Assembly: GCF_900230185.1 (NCBI RefSeq)
Contig: NZ_OCSR01000002.1
Location: 2,418,001 to 2,482,000 of the forward strand
DNA: 64,000 nt
Source: Burkholderia sp. OK233
Lineage (GTDB): Bacteria > Pseudomonadota > Gammaproteobacteria > Burkholderiales > Burkholderiaceae
Direction: 5' to 3'
Positions 47,000 to 55,957 of the stretch are shown piece by piece (position 1 is the stretch's first letter; every line of letters begins with the position of its first letter). The notes below the pieces were generated by a model that was given only the letters and a program-made list of their open reading frames with translations, did no database searches and had not been told where the DNA came from. Made by a program: the position numbers and the translations under genes.

Positions 47000-48226
47000 A
47001 TGGGTTGTCCAGTGCATGGAAGGTTGAATGATGTTCCGGCGGACCGGGTTGTGTCCTTTAACTATCGGACTGGCGAAACGATGGTCGTTGATCCGTGGAA
47101 CGTGTTACACGACTTGGGATCCGGTCCGGGCTTTTTCTACTCACCGGAACTCGGCGGCCATTGGTGTGCCGCGAAGCGTGAGACTGTCATCGACATCCTG
47201 CGCAATTACGAACTGTTCTCCAGCCGAAATATTCGGGTGCCTCGTGTGGAACGTACGGTTCCGTCGATTCCACACCACATGGACCCTCCTGAGCACGGCA
47301 AGTATCGGATTAGTGTCGTGGAACTTTTCGGCCATCGGATCCTGGACGAACTCACTCCAGCAATTCGCGCCACTGCCCGCGGGTTGGCGAACGAGTTGGC
47401 GGCACGTAACGAAGCTGAGTTTGTGCGCGACTTCGCCATGCGTATGCCGGTTGAGATTTTTATGCGAATGTGCGGTCTACCGCTTGAACGACGCGACGAA
47501 ATGATCGGTTGGGTGCAGAGCTATTTTCATGGCGCGTCGCAACAGGAGTCTAACGACGCGCATGAGAAGTCGATTGCCTATCTCAGTGGTTGGCTCGACG
47601 AACAACTGGCAGGTCCGGTCAAAAGCGGTGGTCACATCATGCCTTCGTTGCTGAGGACACGAGTCGACGGAAGACCGCTTACTCGCGGGGAGATGCTGTC
47701 GATCCTCATTACTCTTTTCAATGGAGGACTCGACACGGTGGCTGCCCAGATGACGCACATCATGCGTTATCTGGCCGAGCACGAGAATCAGCGTCAGAAG
47801 CTACTGAATAACCCCGACAAAATCCCTGACGCCGTCGAGGAGTTGCTCCGCCGTTTCAGCATCATAAGCATCGGTCGTGAAGTTACGCGTGACGCAACGT
47901 ACGCAGGAGTAGAGCTTCGCAAAGGCGACATGGTGCTTTGCCTTATCTCTGCCGCAGGCTTGGACGAAGAGATATTCCCCCAGGCGCTTGAGGTTGATTT
48001 TGATCGCTCAAACCGACGGCAGCATTGCGCGTTTGGTTCCGGACCGCACATGTGCGTTGGCGCTCCTCTTGCCCGGTTGGAGTTGCGCATCATGCTCGAA
48101 GAACTGCTCCCCAGATTACCAGAGCTGCGGGTAAGGCCTGGAGCATCGCTCTCCTACCACACGGGTGTAACGCTCGGTCTGGTTGAGTTGCCGTTGCAAT
48201 GGGGTGAGTCAGTCAACGTCTCTTGA
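47000..48226 (+). CDS. Cytochrome P450, P450cam (CYP101)-like
   Basis: 408 residues, soluble class I P450. Landmarks: SIPHHMDPPEHGKYR, I-helix LFNGGLDTVAAQM with the Asp-Thr oxygen-activation pair, ExxR in VEELLRRFSIISIGRE, haem-binding FGSGPHMCVGAPLAR. The stretch around ELGGHWCAAKR and the GGLDTV / EELLRRFS motifs follow P450cam closely. Hydroxylates or O-demethylates an unknown substrate. AGGAG precedes the ATG. Twelve bases before its reductase gene and followed by its ferredoxin, giving a complete three-component system. Confidence 0.92.
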   Translation: MGCPVHGRLNDVPADRVVSFNYRTGETMVVDPWNVLHDLGSGPGFFYSPELGGHWCAAKRETVIDILRNYELFSSRNIRVPRVERTVPSIPHHMDPPEHGKYRISVVELFGHRILDELTPAIRATARGLANELAARNEAEFVRDFAMRMPVEIFMRMCGLPLERRDEMIGWVQSYFHGASQQESNDAHEKSIAYLSGWLDEQLAGPVKSGGHIMPSLLRTRVDGRPLTRGEMLSILITLFNGGLDTVAAQMTHIMRYLAEHENQRQKLLNNPDKIPDAVEELLRRFSIISIGREVTRDATYAGVELRKGDMVLCLISAAGLDEEIFPQALEVDFDRSNRRQHCAFGSGPHMCVGAPLARLELRIMLEELLPRLPELRVRPGASLSYHTGVTLGLVELPLQWGESVNVS

Positions 48227-48238
48227 AGAGAGAACGCC

Positions 48239-49486
48239 ATGTTGGAGACAAGTATCAACTCATTGCAGTCACCTGGCACGGTGATTATTGGTGCAGGCCA
48301 TGCTGGGGGATCGGTCGCAGCGTTTCTACGCCAGAATGGTTTTGCCGGATCAATCACCTTGATTGGGGAGGAGCCGCTGGAGCCGTATCAGCGACCACCT
48401 CTCTCCAAGGCATGGCTCAAAGGCGAAGCAAACGAAGAAGGTCTTCGGTTGAGGCCCGCAGAGTTCTATCTCGAGAACTGCATACAGCTATACCTCAACA
48501 CGCGTGTCGACGCCATCGACCGCTCGGCCCGGCTGGTATGCATGGCGGATGGCAAAACAGTGAACTACGACAATCTCATCCTGGCCACTGGAGCCCGAGC
48601 CCGTACTGCGCCTTTCGAGGGAACATCGCTGCCTGTTGTGCTTGAACTGCGCACTGCGACCGACGCGGAAAAATTGAAGCTCGCACTTAAGCAAGGCGCG
48701 CGAGTAGTGATTGTGGGTGGCGGGTATGTGGGTTTGGAGGTGGCTGCATCGGCGCGTGCTCTCGGCGCAGAAGTCGTGGTAGTTGAGAGGGAGGCGCGTC
48801 CTTTGGCGCGGGTTGCCTGCTCGCAACTGTCGAGCTTCTTTCTTCGCTATCACAGTCAACGCGGCGTTACTTTTCGCCTGGGCCGTTCAGTTCAATCCGT
48901 GCAGATGCTGGATGGAGCGGCACGCGTGTGCCTGGACGACGGGGAGCAATTGCCGGCCGATCTGGTCCTCGTAGGAGTTGGTGCGGTTCCAAATGAGGAA
49001 TTGGCGCGTCATGCTGGATTGCCATGTGATGACGGCGTGCTCGTCGATCTCACAGCGCGCACAGACGATCCGAACATCTACGCAATTGGAGATTGCACGC
49101 GTAGACCGCTTCCACTGTACAACCGAAAGGTGCGTCTCGAGAGTGTGCCCAACGCGCTTGAACAGGCGAAGCAGGCGGCGGCATCTATCTGCAACTTGCC
49201 GGCACCAAGACCCGAGACTCCCTGGTTCTGGTCAGATCAGTTCGATGTGAAATTGCAGATTGCCGGTTTGCCCATGGATGTTGCCGAGATAGTAATTCGG
49301 GGCGACCCCAACGAAGACAGGTTTGCGGTCTTTCACGTCAGCGCCGATCGACGGATCCAGGCGGTTGAAGCCGTAAACGCGGTGCCTGAATTCATGATGG
49401 GTCGTCAACTCATCGGTGCCAGGACCGAAATCGACGTAGAGCGTCTGCGCAATCCAAGTATTTCAATGAAGGAGGTCGCGATCTGA
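48239..49486 (+). CDS. NAD(P)H-ferredoxin reductase, putidaredoxin-reductase type
   Basis: 415 residues. Two Rossmann loops: VIIGAGHAGGSVAAFLRQNG (FAD, ~residue 16) and VVIVGGGYVGLEVAASARAL (NADH, ~158), plus IYAIGDCTRRP (FAD-binding Asp) and a C-terminal reductase domain (PWFWSDQFDVKLQIAGLP). Moves electrons from NADH to the [2Fe-2S] ferredoxin encoded next. It is the only such reductase in the island, so it may serve both the P450 and the Rieske oxygenase. Confidence 0.92.
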   Translation: MLETSINSLQSPGTVIIGAGHAGGSVAAFLRQNGFAGSITLIGEEPLEPYQRPPLSKAWLKGEANEEGLRLRPAEFYLENCIQLYLNTRVDAIDRSARLVCMADGKTVNYDNLILATGARARTAPFEGTSLPVVLELRTATDAEKLKLALKQGARVVIVGGGYVGLEVAASARALGAEVVVVEREARPLARVACSQLSSFFLRYHSQRGVTFRLGRSVQSVQMLDGAARVCLDDGEQLPADLVLVGVGAVPNEELARHAGLPCDDGVLVDLTARTDDPNIYAIGDCTRRPLPLYNRKVRLESVPNALEQAKQAAASICNLPAPRPETPWFWSDQFDVKLQIAGLPMDVAEIVIRGDPNEDRFAVFHVSADRRIQAVEAVNAVPEFMMGRQLIGARTEIDVERLRNPSISMKEVAI

Positions 49487-49499
49487 TCGCGAAGAGTTT

Positions 49500-49820
49500 A
49501 TGCCCCAGATCACTTTTATTACGGCTGATGGTACGCATCGAACCGTGGATGCTCGAAATGGCGACAGCGTGATGCAGACCGCTATCAAGAACGGGATACC
49601 TGGAATCGATGCGGATTGCGGTGGTGCATGTGCATGCGCAACGTGCCATGTCTATGTCGATGAGTCCTGGAAAGACAGGGTAAACAAGGTGGGCGACATG
49701 GAAGCCAGCATGCTGGATTTCGCGCAAGTTGTTCTCCCGAATTCCCGGCTTTCTTGCCAATTGCAGGTTGTTGAGGCGCTAGACGGTCTGGTCGTGGCCA
49801 TTCCTGAGAGTCAACATTGA
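49500..49820 (+). CDS. [2Fe-2S] ferredoxin, putidaredoxin/adrenodoxin type
   Basis: 106 residues. DADCGGACACATCHVYVDES gives C-x5-C-x2-C, and LSCQLQV the fourth Cys, the vertebrate-type ferredoxin pattern. The first strand (ITFITADGTHRTVDARNGDS) is typical. Carries electrons from the upstream reductase to the P450. Start 13 bases after the reductase stop. Confidence 0.93.
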   Translation: MPQITFITADGTHRTVDARNGDSVMQTAIKNGIPGIDADCGGACACATCHVYVDESWKDRVNKVGDMEASMLDFAQVVLPNSRLSCQLQVVEALDGLVVAIPESQH

Positions 49821-49823
49821 CCA

Positions 49824-51260
49824 ATGGACCAAGATAACTCGATTGAGTTAAACGACCCGGCTGGAACGGTCGCGCCACGGGAGGGTGTCGCAGGGGCGGC
49901 TTGTTGGCACGAAGGTCTTCCCGCCCCGCGGCGCTATCTTGCGCTAGCCGGGGTCTGGCTAGCCTTGATTGTCAGCATACTTGACAGTTCAATTGCTAAC
50001 GTTGCGCTCCCGACGATTGCGCGTGATCTAAGGGCTTCGCCTGCTGATTCAATTGCGATCGTAAGCGCGTTTCAACTGGGTGTCGTGATTTCGCTGTTGC
50101 CGATGTCAGCGCTCGGGGAAATCATTACCTATCGTCGAGTCTTTATCGGCGGTCTATGTATTTTTACGCTAGCCTCCCTCGGCTGCGTAACGTCGCACGA
50201 TCTCACTGAACTGGTCGTCGCTCGGGCAATTCAAGGCATCGGCGGCGCGGGCATTATGAGTGTGAATGGTGCACTCGCTCGTTTTATGTATCCACCACGG
50301 CTCCTCGGTGCGGCGCTCGGTGCGAACGCTTTGATCATCGGCGCGTTTGGCGCATTAGGGCCTACGATTGCCTCGATCATGCTTGCGCTGGGTCCTTGGC
50401 AATGGCTATTCGCTATCAATCTTCCGGTTGGTGCACTGGCCTTAGCCTTGGCCTGGCGAACATTGCCAGAGAGCCCGAAGGCAAATAGGCAGCTCGATGT
50501 ATTGAGCATTGTCCTGAACGTCATCGCTTTTGCGATGCTCCTGAGTGGGGTCGATCTGGTCACGCGAAATCCTTCCAGATTGCGGGGTAGTGCGGTCTTG
50601 ATCGGTGGCGTCATTGCGGCGGTAGTGCTGGTGAATCGTTGTTTGTCTCAGAGTCGACCGCTTGTACCGATCGACCTTCTCAGGGTTCGCCTGGTACGTT
50701 TGGCTGCGCTAACGTCAGTGTCCACGTTTACCGCACAGACGCTGACCCAGGTTGCTCTTCCTTTCTACCTTCAGGATGGTTTGCATTTCAATCTTGTGCA
50801 AATCGGTTTGCTTATGACGCCATGGCCTGCCGGCGTGGCGCTTGCCGCGCCCCTTGCGGGCAGGCTCGCGGATCGCGTGTCGGTCGAGGTGTTGATTGGG
50901 TCTGGCCTTTTCGTGATGGCAACTGGGTTGACCTCACTTCTGTGGCTTTCACCTGGAATGGAGTTGACCTCTATTGCCATTCGCATGGGCGTCTGCGGTA
51001 TAGGCTTCGGCTTCTTCCAGTCGCCGAACAATCGTGCGCTATTGTCTTCAGCTCCAATGCACAGAAGTGGCGCGGCGGCAGGACTCGTTGCGATTTCGCG
51101 TACTACGGGTCAGATCCTTGGCGCGATGCTGGTAGCGATATTTTTCCGATTGTTTGGTCACGTAGGCCAAGCCGCCATAGGTGTCTCGGCCATCATGGCA
51201 GTGCTAGCTGCTCTACTGGGTTTTGCACGCAAGTCCTCGGGGTCACGTACAGTCAACTGA
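49824..51260 (+). CDS. MFS exporter, DHA2/EmrB-QacA type
   Basis: 478 residues, fourteen membrane helices expected. LIVSILDSSIANVALPTIAR (motif D1) and VVARAIQGIGGAGIMSVNGA, GALGPTIASIMLALGPWQWL (motif C) are classical DHA2 drug:H+ antiporter features. Directly after the ferredoxin (3 bases), so co-expressed with the P450 system. Probably exports a toxic substrate or intermediate, complementing the importer-like MFS at 36.9 kb. Confidence 0.9.
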   Translation: MDQDNSIELNDPAGTVAPREGVAGAACWHEGLPAPRRYLALAGVWLALIVSILDSSIANVALPTIARDLRASPADSIAIVSAFQLGVVISLLPMSALGEIITYRRVFIGGLCIFTLASLGCVTSHDLTELVVARAIQGIGGAGIMSVNGALARFMYPPRLLGAALGANALIIGAFGALGPTIASIMLALGPWQWLFAINLPVGALALALAWRTLPESPKANRQLDVLSIVLNVIAFAMLLSGVDLVTRNPSRLRGSAVLIGGVIAAVVLVNRCLSQSRPLVPIDLLRVRLVRLAALTSVSTFTAQTLTQVALPFYLQDGLHFNLVQIGLLMTPWPAGVALAAPLAGRLADRVSVEVLIGSGLFVMATGLTSLLWLSPGMELTSIAIRMGVCGIGFGFFQSPNNRALLSSAPMHRSGAAAGLVAISRTTGQILGAMLVAIFFRLFGHVGQAAIGVSAIMAVLAALLGFARKSSGSRTVN

Positions 51261-51642
51261 AGGGCTTTCGCATCCTTCGATTTGCAGTTGCGCTTCACTT
51301 CTGGACCGATGCGTAACGGAAGCCGAGGCGCCGGCGTAAGCAAGTTGATGGAACCGTCCCAAGACAGGTGGGCACCTCGCGACGCACTTGAGAATGTTGA
51401 TCAGCGAGGGACTTGTCACTCCGACATACCGTCGGTCCTGGCTGAAATCGCCGCAGCGGCGCGAGAACGACGCGGCCTCGATTCTGTCGGGAAAGGTTTT
51501 GGCGGATTTGCGCGATGGCGAGAAGAATTCCAACTGAATTTGCGGAGCGCAAACTACTGAAGAGATTGCAAGAAATCATACAGTTCCGTCACATCGACGT
51601 TCGGCTCCAGAGAGGCTCAACTCGGTTGTTCTGTCTCGCCAT
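51261..51642. other. Intergenic before the regulator
   Basis: Short open frames on both strands, none with recognisable family features. Probably ends the P450 transcript and starts the regulator's promoter. Confidence 0.4.
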
Positions 51643-51658
51643 GGGGATGGTGTACCAT
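51643..51658. promoter_or_regulatory. Candidate operator 6 (TetR gene, autoregulation)
   Basis: TGGGGA-TGGT-GTACCA, 58 bases before the regulator start; right arm perfect, left arm with two mismatches. Consistent with weak autorepression. Confidence 0.45.
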
Positions 51659-51715
51659 TCAGCAGATATACGTTGAAGACTTCCTTGTCTGCGGGCCGCG
51701 CCCGATTGGAGAATC

Positions 51716-52438
51716 ATGTCGAACCTTGTTGGTGGGCGAAGCAATCAGAAAATGCGCACGCATATGGCACTAGTCGAATGCGCCGCACAATTTGTACGTG
51801 AGGGGAAAACGTTCACCGTTGCCGAGGTGGCAGATAGCGCTAGAGTGGGGCGCACGACAGCGTATCGCTACTTTCCGACCGTCGAGACGCTAGTGGTGCA
51901 CGCCACGCTCTACGCGTCAACGGAGGTTGAGAAACGAAGTATTGACGCGGCGCTCGAGAGCAAGCAAACGGTCGAAGATCGTCTCCGCTCGGTGGTTGAG
52001 GCCAGTGACATTACGATTACCGACCACAATTACCTTTATCGCACGATGTTGAAGCTCTCGTTGAACAATGAGGGCTCAGATGACGAGTTGCTCCCGCATC
52101 GTAGAGGGGCACGGAAGGAAGTGATTGAGTCGGCAATCGGTATGCTGCGTACTCAGCTTGGTACGAAGCGTTACGAGAAGTTAATCGGGGCGCTCAGCCT
52201 GTTTATTGGTATCGAGTCGGTCGTTGTATTGCATGACGTCTGCTTTCTCTCCACAGAAAAGGCTCGGGAAATCAAGATCTGGGGGGCTCTCGCCATTCTT
52301 AAGGCTGCGTTGGCCGAAACGGAGCAAGCCGGTAGGTCCAAATCTGCCAAAAACGAAGATGAACCCCTTGCCGTCAAGCGAATCGTTCGGAAGACGGTGT
52401 CTCGGAAGACGGTGTCTCGGAAGCCGGCTCAACGGTGA
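51716..52438 (+). CDS. TetR-family regulator
   Basis: 240 residues. DNA-binding domain ~15-65 with FTVAEVADSARVGRTTAYRY then FPTVETLVVHATLY as recognition helix and following helix; all-helical ligand domain to ~205; then a Lys/Arg-rich tail (KRIVRKTVSRKTVSRKPAQR) made by a duplicated 15-bp unit (52388-52417). Only regulator within the island. The seven dyads with 6-4-6 spacing are the size expected for TetR dimers, so this is the likely repressor, induced by a pathway intermediate (possibly a CoA ester). No direct evidence of ligand. Confidence 0.88.
   Translation: MSNLVGGRSNQKMRTHMALVECAAQFVREGKTFTVAEVADSARVGRTTAYRYFPTVETLVVHATLYASTEVEKRSIDAALESKQTVEDRLRSVVEASDITITDHNYLYRTMLKLSLNNEGSDDELLPHRRGARKEVIESAIGMLRTQLGTKRYEKLIGALSLFIGIESVVVLHDVCFLSTEKAREIKIWGALAILKAALAETEQAGRSKSAKNEDEPLAVKRIVRKTVSRKTVSRKPAQR
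52388..52417 (+). repeat. 15-bp tandem duplication in regulator tail
   Basis: CGGAAGACGGTGTCT twice, encoding repeated RKTVS in the basic C-terminus of the TetR protein. In frame; expansion or loss changes tail length by five residues per unit. Confidence 0.75.
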
Positions 52439-52622
52439 TGAAATGCCGCATAAACGTCGTCAGTAACACAACACTACACCGCCCCAAGCGGGATTACGAA
52501 ACGCGATGTCGGGAAATCCTTGAACAGGACCGAGGACAGGCGCCCACGGATGCGGACGTATCCGCGTTCATTTTGTCCGCGCGCGTGTTATCGAAATACG
52601 CACTGCGACTCGTGCTGATGTG

Positions 52623-53500
52623 CTAATCGTCGGAGTGTTGTACTCGGTGATCATTTCGTAGATCGGGTACCAGTAACGGTCGGACAGCGAACGCTCGCCC
52701 AGCGGCTGCCCGATGGGGCGGGTTCAGATTTATACCGACGTGCCGTGCGTAAAAACGATATCCGGCTTGATGAGCCACTTCAGGCCGCTGAATCCGTTGT
52801 TCGTTACGTAGTCCCGGTCGCCCGGATTTGCCGGTCCTCGGACATGAAGCCGCCCGACACTCGTACCGGCCCCAGGTGATAGCTCGCGCCGACCGAGCGG
52901 GTCGCTCCGCTGCCGAATTGCCCGCGGCGCCGCCAAACGAATTGTCCATTTCGAACAGCGGTGGCCCAAGTTCGTTCTTGTATTTGACCGCATGGTCGTT
53001 GCGAGTGCCGTCCAACGCTACTGTCAACGGCAGGATCGGCGTGTCGTGAAAACAGAACGGATCGTAGATGCTGACGATGTCGTGCGAAATCGTGTACTGG
53101 CGGCCAAAGTCGATCGACTCGTACTTCTTGCCGCCAATGCCGACGCATACCTGACGATTGAATAGCGTGCCGGTGGTGTTGCTGAGCTCCCCGTTACCGA
53201 GCTTGAAGCCGTTTTCCAGCCGGAAGTGCGCGTTCCAGCCATCACCGAAATCTTCATTGCCGAGAAAGCCGAGCTTGCTCGAACTGTAGTAGCCGTTCGA
53301 ATTCATCGTGAACACGGTGCCGCCGCCGTTCGCCGCGTTGGTCTGATTACGGACACCACCGTCCGCGCCTTCACCTCTCCCGCTGTCAGTACCAAGTTGA
53401 GTTTGGTAGCACCGCTGCACGAGCGCTCGGCTCTGGCAAGCATAGACACATTCCCGACAGTGAATCCAGCGATTGCCGACAAAAGTCGCTTGACGCCTCA
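52623..53500 (-). pseudogene. Outer-membrane porin, multiply frameshifted
   Basis: Minus-strand pieces in different frames: QTNAANGGGTVFTMNSNGYY, GFLGNEDFGDGWNAHFRLEN, TLFNRQVCVGIGGKKYESID FGRQYTIS, then (shifted) GQFGSGATRSVGASYHLGPV, VSGGFMSEDRQIRATGTT, then YVTNNGFSGLKWLIKPDIVF. These are successive segments of a Burkholderia-type porin about 350 residues long. At least two frameshifts, extra bases (KKYES, SSSK) and loss of signal peptide and last strands. It probably once served as the island's uptake porin. Confidence 0.75.
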
Positions 53501-53525
53501 CGAACAAGGTTATATTGTTCCTATA

Positions 53526-53541
53526 TGGAACTGTGATCCCA
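53526..53541. promoter_or_regulatory. Candidate operator 7 (ring-cleavage operon)
   Basis: TGGAAC-TGTG-ATCCCA, 65 bases before the LigJ-like start. An overlapping perfect dyad GTTCC-TATAT-GGAAC (53517-53531) adds a third half-site, so this promoter may bind more than one dimer. Confidence 0.6.
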
Positions 53542-53605
53542 TAAAGGACAACGGATCCCGAATGATTTTTCGTCCAATGAACCACCGCAGCTTCGGAGCT
53601 ATCGC

Positions 53606-54595
53606 ATGATCATCGACAGTCACGCCCATGTTGTTATGACCGACGAACTGTATAGGTACATGAGCGAACTGGTAGCCAGCCGTGCCAACCCGGCCGCGCC
53701 GTTCTCTGGAGTCAAGGAGGAGGCGCTGCATGCTGTTTCGAATCGACTGATCGCAATTATGGATGGCGTGGGAACTGACGTGCAGTTTCTTTCGCCGCGC
53801 CCGTACATGATGCTGCACTCGATCAAGCCGGCCAAAGTAACGGCGTTGTGGACTCGTGCAGTCAATGATGCCATCCATGCCCAATGCCAGTTGCACCCGG
53901 ACCGTTTCAGAGGAGTTGCCGGCCTTCCGCAGTTTCGCGCCGAAAGCCCTGCAAACTGCCTGGCCGAGTTGGAGCGATGTGTGAAGGAGTTGGGCTTCGT
54001 CGGCTGCCTGCTGAATCCGGATCCCACGGAGGGTGAAGAAACTGCGCCGCCCGGGCTTGGCGATCGCTTCTGGTACCCCCTGTACGAAAAACTTGTCGAG
54101 CTTGATGTGCCGGCGCTCATTCACTCGGCGAGTTGCTGCAATCCGCGAGAATCCTACACGCTGAAATTCATCAATGAAGAGAGTATTTCGATCATCTCCT
54201 TGTTGGAGAGCCCAGTATTTGAAGATTTCCCGACATTGAAGATTGTTGTCGCGCACGGCGGTGGGGCTATTCCGTATCAAATGGGGCGCTTTCGCGCATG
54301 GGCCGAGCGACGGGGGGGTGAAACGTTCGACGAGAAGGTTCGCAAACTCTACTACGACACCTGCAACTATTCGCCCGAGGCGCTGGAATTTCAATTCCGG
54401 GTGCTTGGCGTGGACAACTGCCTCTTTGGTACGGAACGACCAGGGACAGGCACGATCGCGTGTAGGCATACGGGGCGGGACTACGACGACCTGAAGCCAG
54501 CGATTGAGGCCATCCCATGGCTGACGGCTGAAGATAAGTACAAGATTTTCGAAGGGAACTGCCGAAAGGTTTACTCGCGTGCGTTCAAAGACTAG
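53606..54595 (+). CDS. Amidohydrolase-family hydratase, LigJ-like
   Basis: 329 residues, metal-dependent TIM barrel. Metal ligands: IIDSHAHV (HxH), PALIHSAS (His), VVAHGGGAIPYQMGRF (His) and a late acidic residue in NCLFGTERPG. LLNPDPTEGEETAPPGLGDR, FWYPLYEKLVELDVPALIH and KYKIFEGNCRKVYSR follow 4-oxalomesaconate hydratase (LigJ) of the protocatechuate/gallate 4,5-cleavage route rather than ACMSD. LigJ adds water to 4-oxalomesaconate to make 4-carboxy-4-hydroxy-2-oxoadipate. First gene of an operon of at least eleven genes; a LigK-like aldolase lies at its 3' end. Substrate specificity is inferred. Confidence 0.8.
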   Translation: MIIDSHAHVVMTDELYRYMSELVASRANPAAPFSGVKEEALHAVSNRLIAIMDGVGTDVQFLSPRPYMMLHSIKPAKVTALWTRAVNDAIHAQCQLHPDRFRGVAGLPQFRAESPANCLAELERCVKELGFVGCLLNPDPTEGEETAPPGLGDRFWYPLYEKLVELDVPALIHSASCCNPRESYTLKFINEESISIISLLESPVFEDFPTLKIVVAHGGGAIPYQMGRFRAWAERRGGETFDEKVRKLYYDTCNYSPEALEFQFRVLGVDNCLFGTERPGTGTIACRHTGRDYDDLKPAIEAIPWLTAEDKYKIFEGNCRKVYSRAFKD

Positions 54596-54664
54596 CGAGC
54601 GAACGAACTCGCAACCAGTCCCGCAGATCGGGCGGGGCGGCTCGACTAACAATGGAGATACCCC

Positions 54665-55957
54665 ATGCTGTCAAAGGCTGACAATGAATTGATGTGCAGT
54701 GTAGAAGGAGACCAGCCCATGGGCATCTTCCTGCGGCGGTTCTGGATGCCGGCATGTTTGCTGGATGAGATTCCGTCACCCGGCGAAGGGCCGGTTCGCG
54801 TCAATCTGGTGGGCGAGCGACTCGTGGCCTGGCGAAATGCCGAAGGCCGGGTAGGTTTGATGTCCGAGGCCTGTCCCCATCGCGGTGTATCGCTCATGCT
54901 CGCGCGCGACGAAGGTGACGGACTGCGCTGCATTTATCACGGCTGGAAGATTGATGTCGCCGGACATGTATGTGAAATGCCTGGCGAGCCGAAAGATAGC
55001 CGGATGTGCGGAAGGGTGAATAACATGACCTACCCGTGTGTCGAAGCGGGCGGACTGTTGTGGGCTTATTTGGGACCCGGAGAGCCACCTCCGCTTCCAC
55101 GCTTTCCGTGGATGGACTTGCCGTCGACTCATTACGTTGTGAGAAAAGCGCTCTACAACGTCAACTTTGTGCAGTCGCTCGAGGGTTCACTTGATTCGGC
55201 ACACAGTGATTTTTTGCATAGCGCAGAAACAAGTGCGTCGGGCGATTACGATCAGGATCAAGTTCACAGCGATGGCCGACGTTCGCGGCCGTCAACCGAT
55301 ACTTCACCCGAGATCGACGTAAGAGAGACCGAGTTCGGCTTTGTCTATGGCGCAATCCGCAAGGCAATGGCCGATCCGGAGAAACTCACGTACGTGAGGG
55401 CTACGGCTTATGCCTTGCCGTTCTACAGCATGATCCCTCCCGTGTACATGCAAGCGTCAGTGCCGCTAGATAGCGAAAACACGGCAATGTACCTTGTCTG
55501 GTACGACAACGAACGTCCACTCTCGCCGGTCGAAGTGAAGGCGCATGAAACCTTCCTCGGCTTGCGGATGGGAGAGGATCTGCTGCCCGATTATCGTCGT
55601 CCAGGACGTGCCGACAACCGGTGGTTCCAGGATCGCGAAGGCATCAAGTCGGGTAAGACTTACACCGGACTGTATGGCACGACCATGCAGGACATTGCCG
55701 TGCAGGAGTCGATGGGGCCCGTCCAGGACCGTACCATCGAGCACCTGGGGATGACCGACAAGGCAATTGTTCACATGCGACGCATGCTCCTCGCAACAGC
55801 TCGTCAGATTCGCGACGGCATGGAACCTGAAATCCCCGCGCTGAATAGCGACTACCGCCAGGTACGTAGCGCTGCGGCGACGATCAATCGCGGCGACGAT
55901 TGGTGGGAAAAACTTTACGGTGCCGCGTCAACGGCGTCACTGGAAAAGGGCGTTTGA
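54665..55957 (+). CDS. Rieske non-haem iron oxygenase, phthalate-4,5-dioxygenase type
   Basis: 430 residues. Rieske centre CPHRGVSLMLARDEGDGLRC + IYHGW (C-x-H ... C-x2-H, residues ~66-90). Catalytic iron site LDSAHSDFLHS (His-x4-His with preceding Asp/Glu) near 180. QPMGIFLRRFWMPACLLDEI at the N-terminus is the hallmark of the phthalate dioxygenase / O-demethylase group of single-component alpha subunits. Hydroxylates or O-demethylates an aromatic acid. No dedicated reductase gene is nearby, so it probably draws electrons from the ferredoxin and reductase at 48.2-49.8 kb (inference). Confidence 0.92.
   Translation: MLSKADNELMCSVEGDQPMGIFLRRFWMPACLLDEIPSPGEGPVRVNLVGERLVAWRNAEGRVGLMSEACPHRGVSLMLARDEGDGLRCIYHGWKIDVAGHVCEMPGEPKDSRMCGRVNNMTYPCVEAGGLLWAYLGPGEPPPLPRFPWMDLPSTHYVVRKALYNVNFVQSLEGSLDSAHSDFLHSAETSASGDYDQDQVHSDGRRSRPSTDTSPEIDVRETEFGFVYGAIRKAMADPEKLTYVRATAYALPFYSMIPPVYMQASVPLDSENTAMYLVWYDNERPLSPVEVKAHETFLGLRMGEDLLPDYRRPGRADNRWFQDREGIKSGKTYTGLYGTTMQDIAVQESMGPVQDRTIEHLGMTDKAIVHMRRMLLATARQIRDGMEPEIPALNSDYRQVRSAAATINRGDDWWEKLYGAASTASLEKGV

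Noticed and set aside
51282..51560. 92-codon + strand frame before the TetR gene
   Set aside because: No ribosome site and no recognisable family; weak amino-acid composition.
53510..54652. 380-codon minus-strand frame opposite the LigJ-like gene
   Set aside because: No recognisable domain; the + strand gene carries all amidohydrolase metal motifs.
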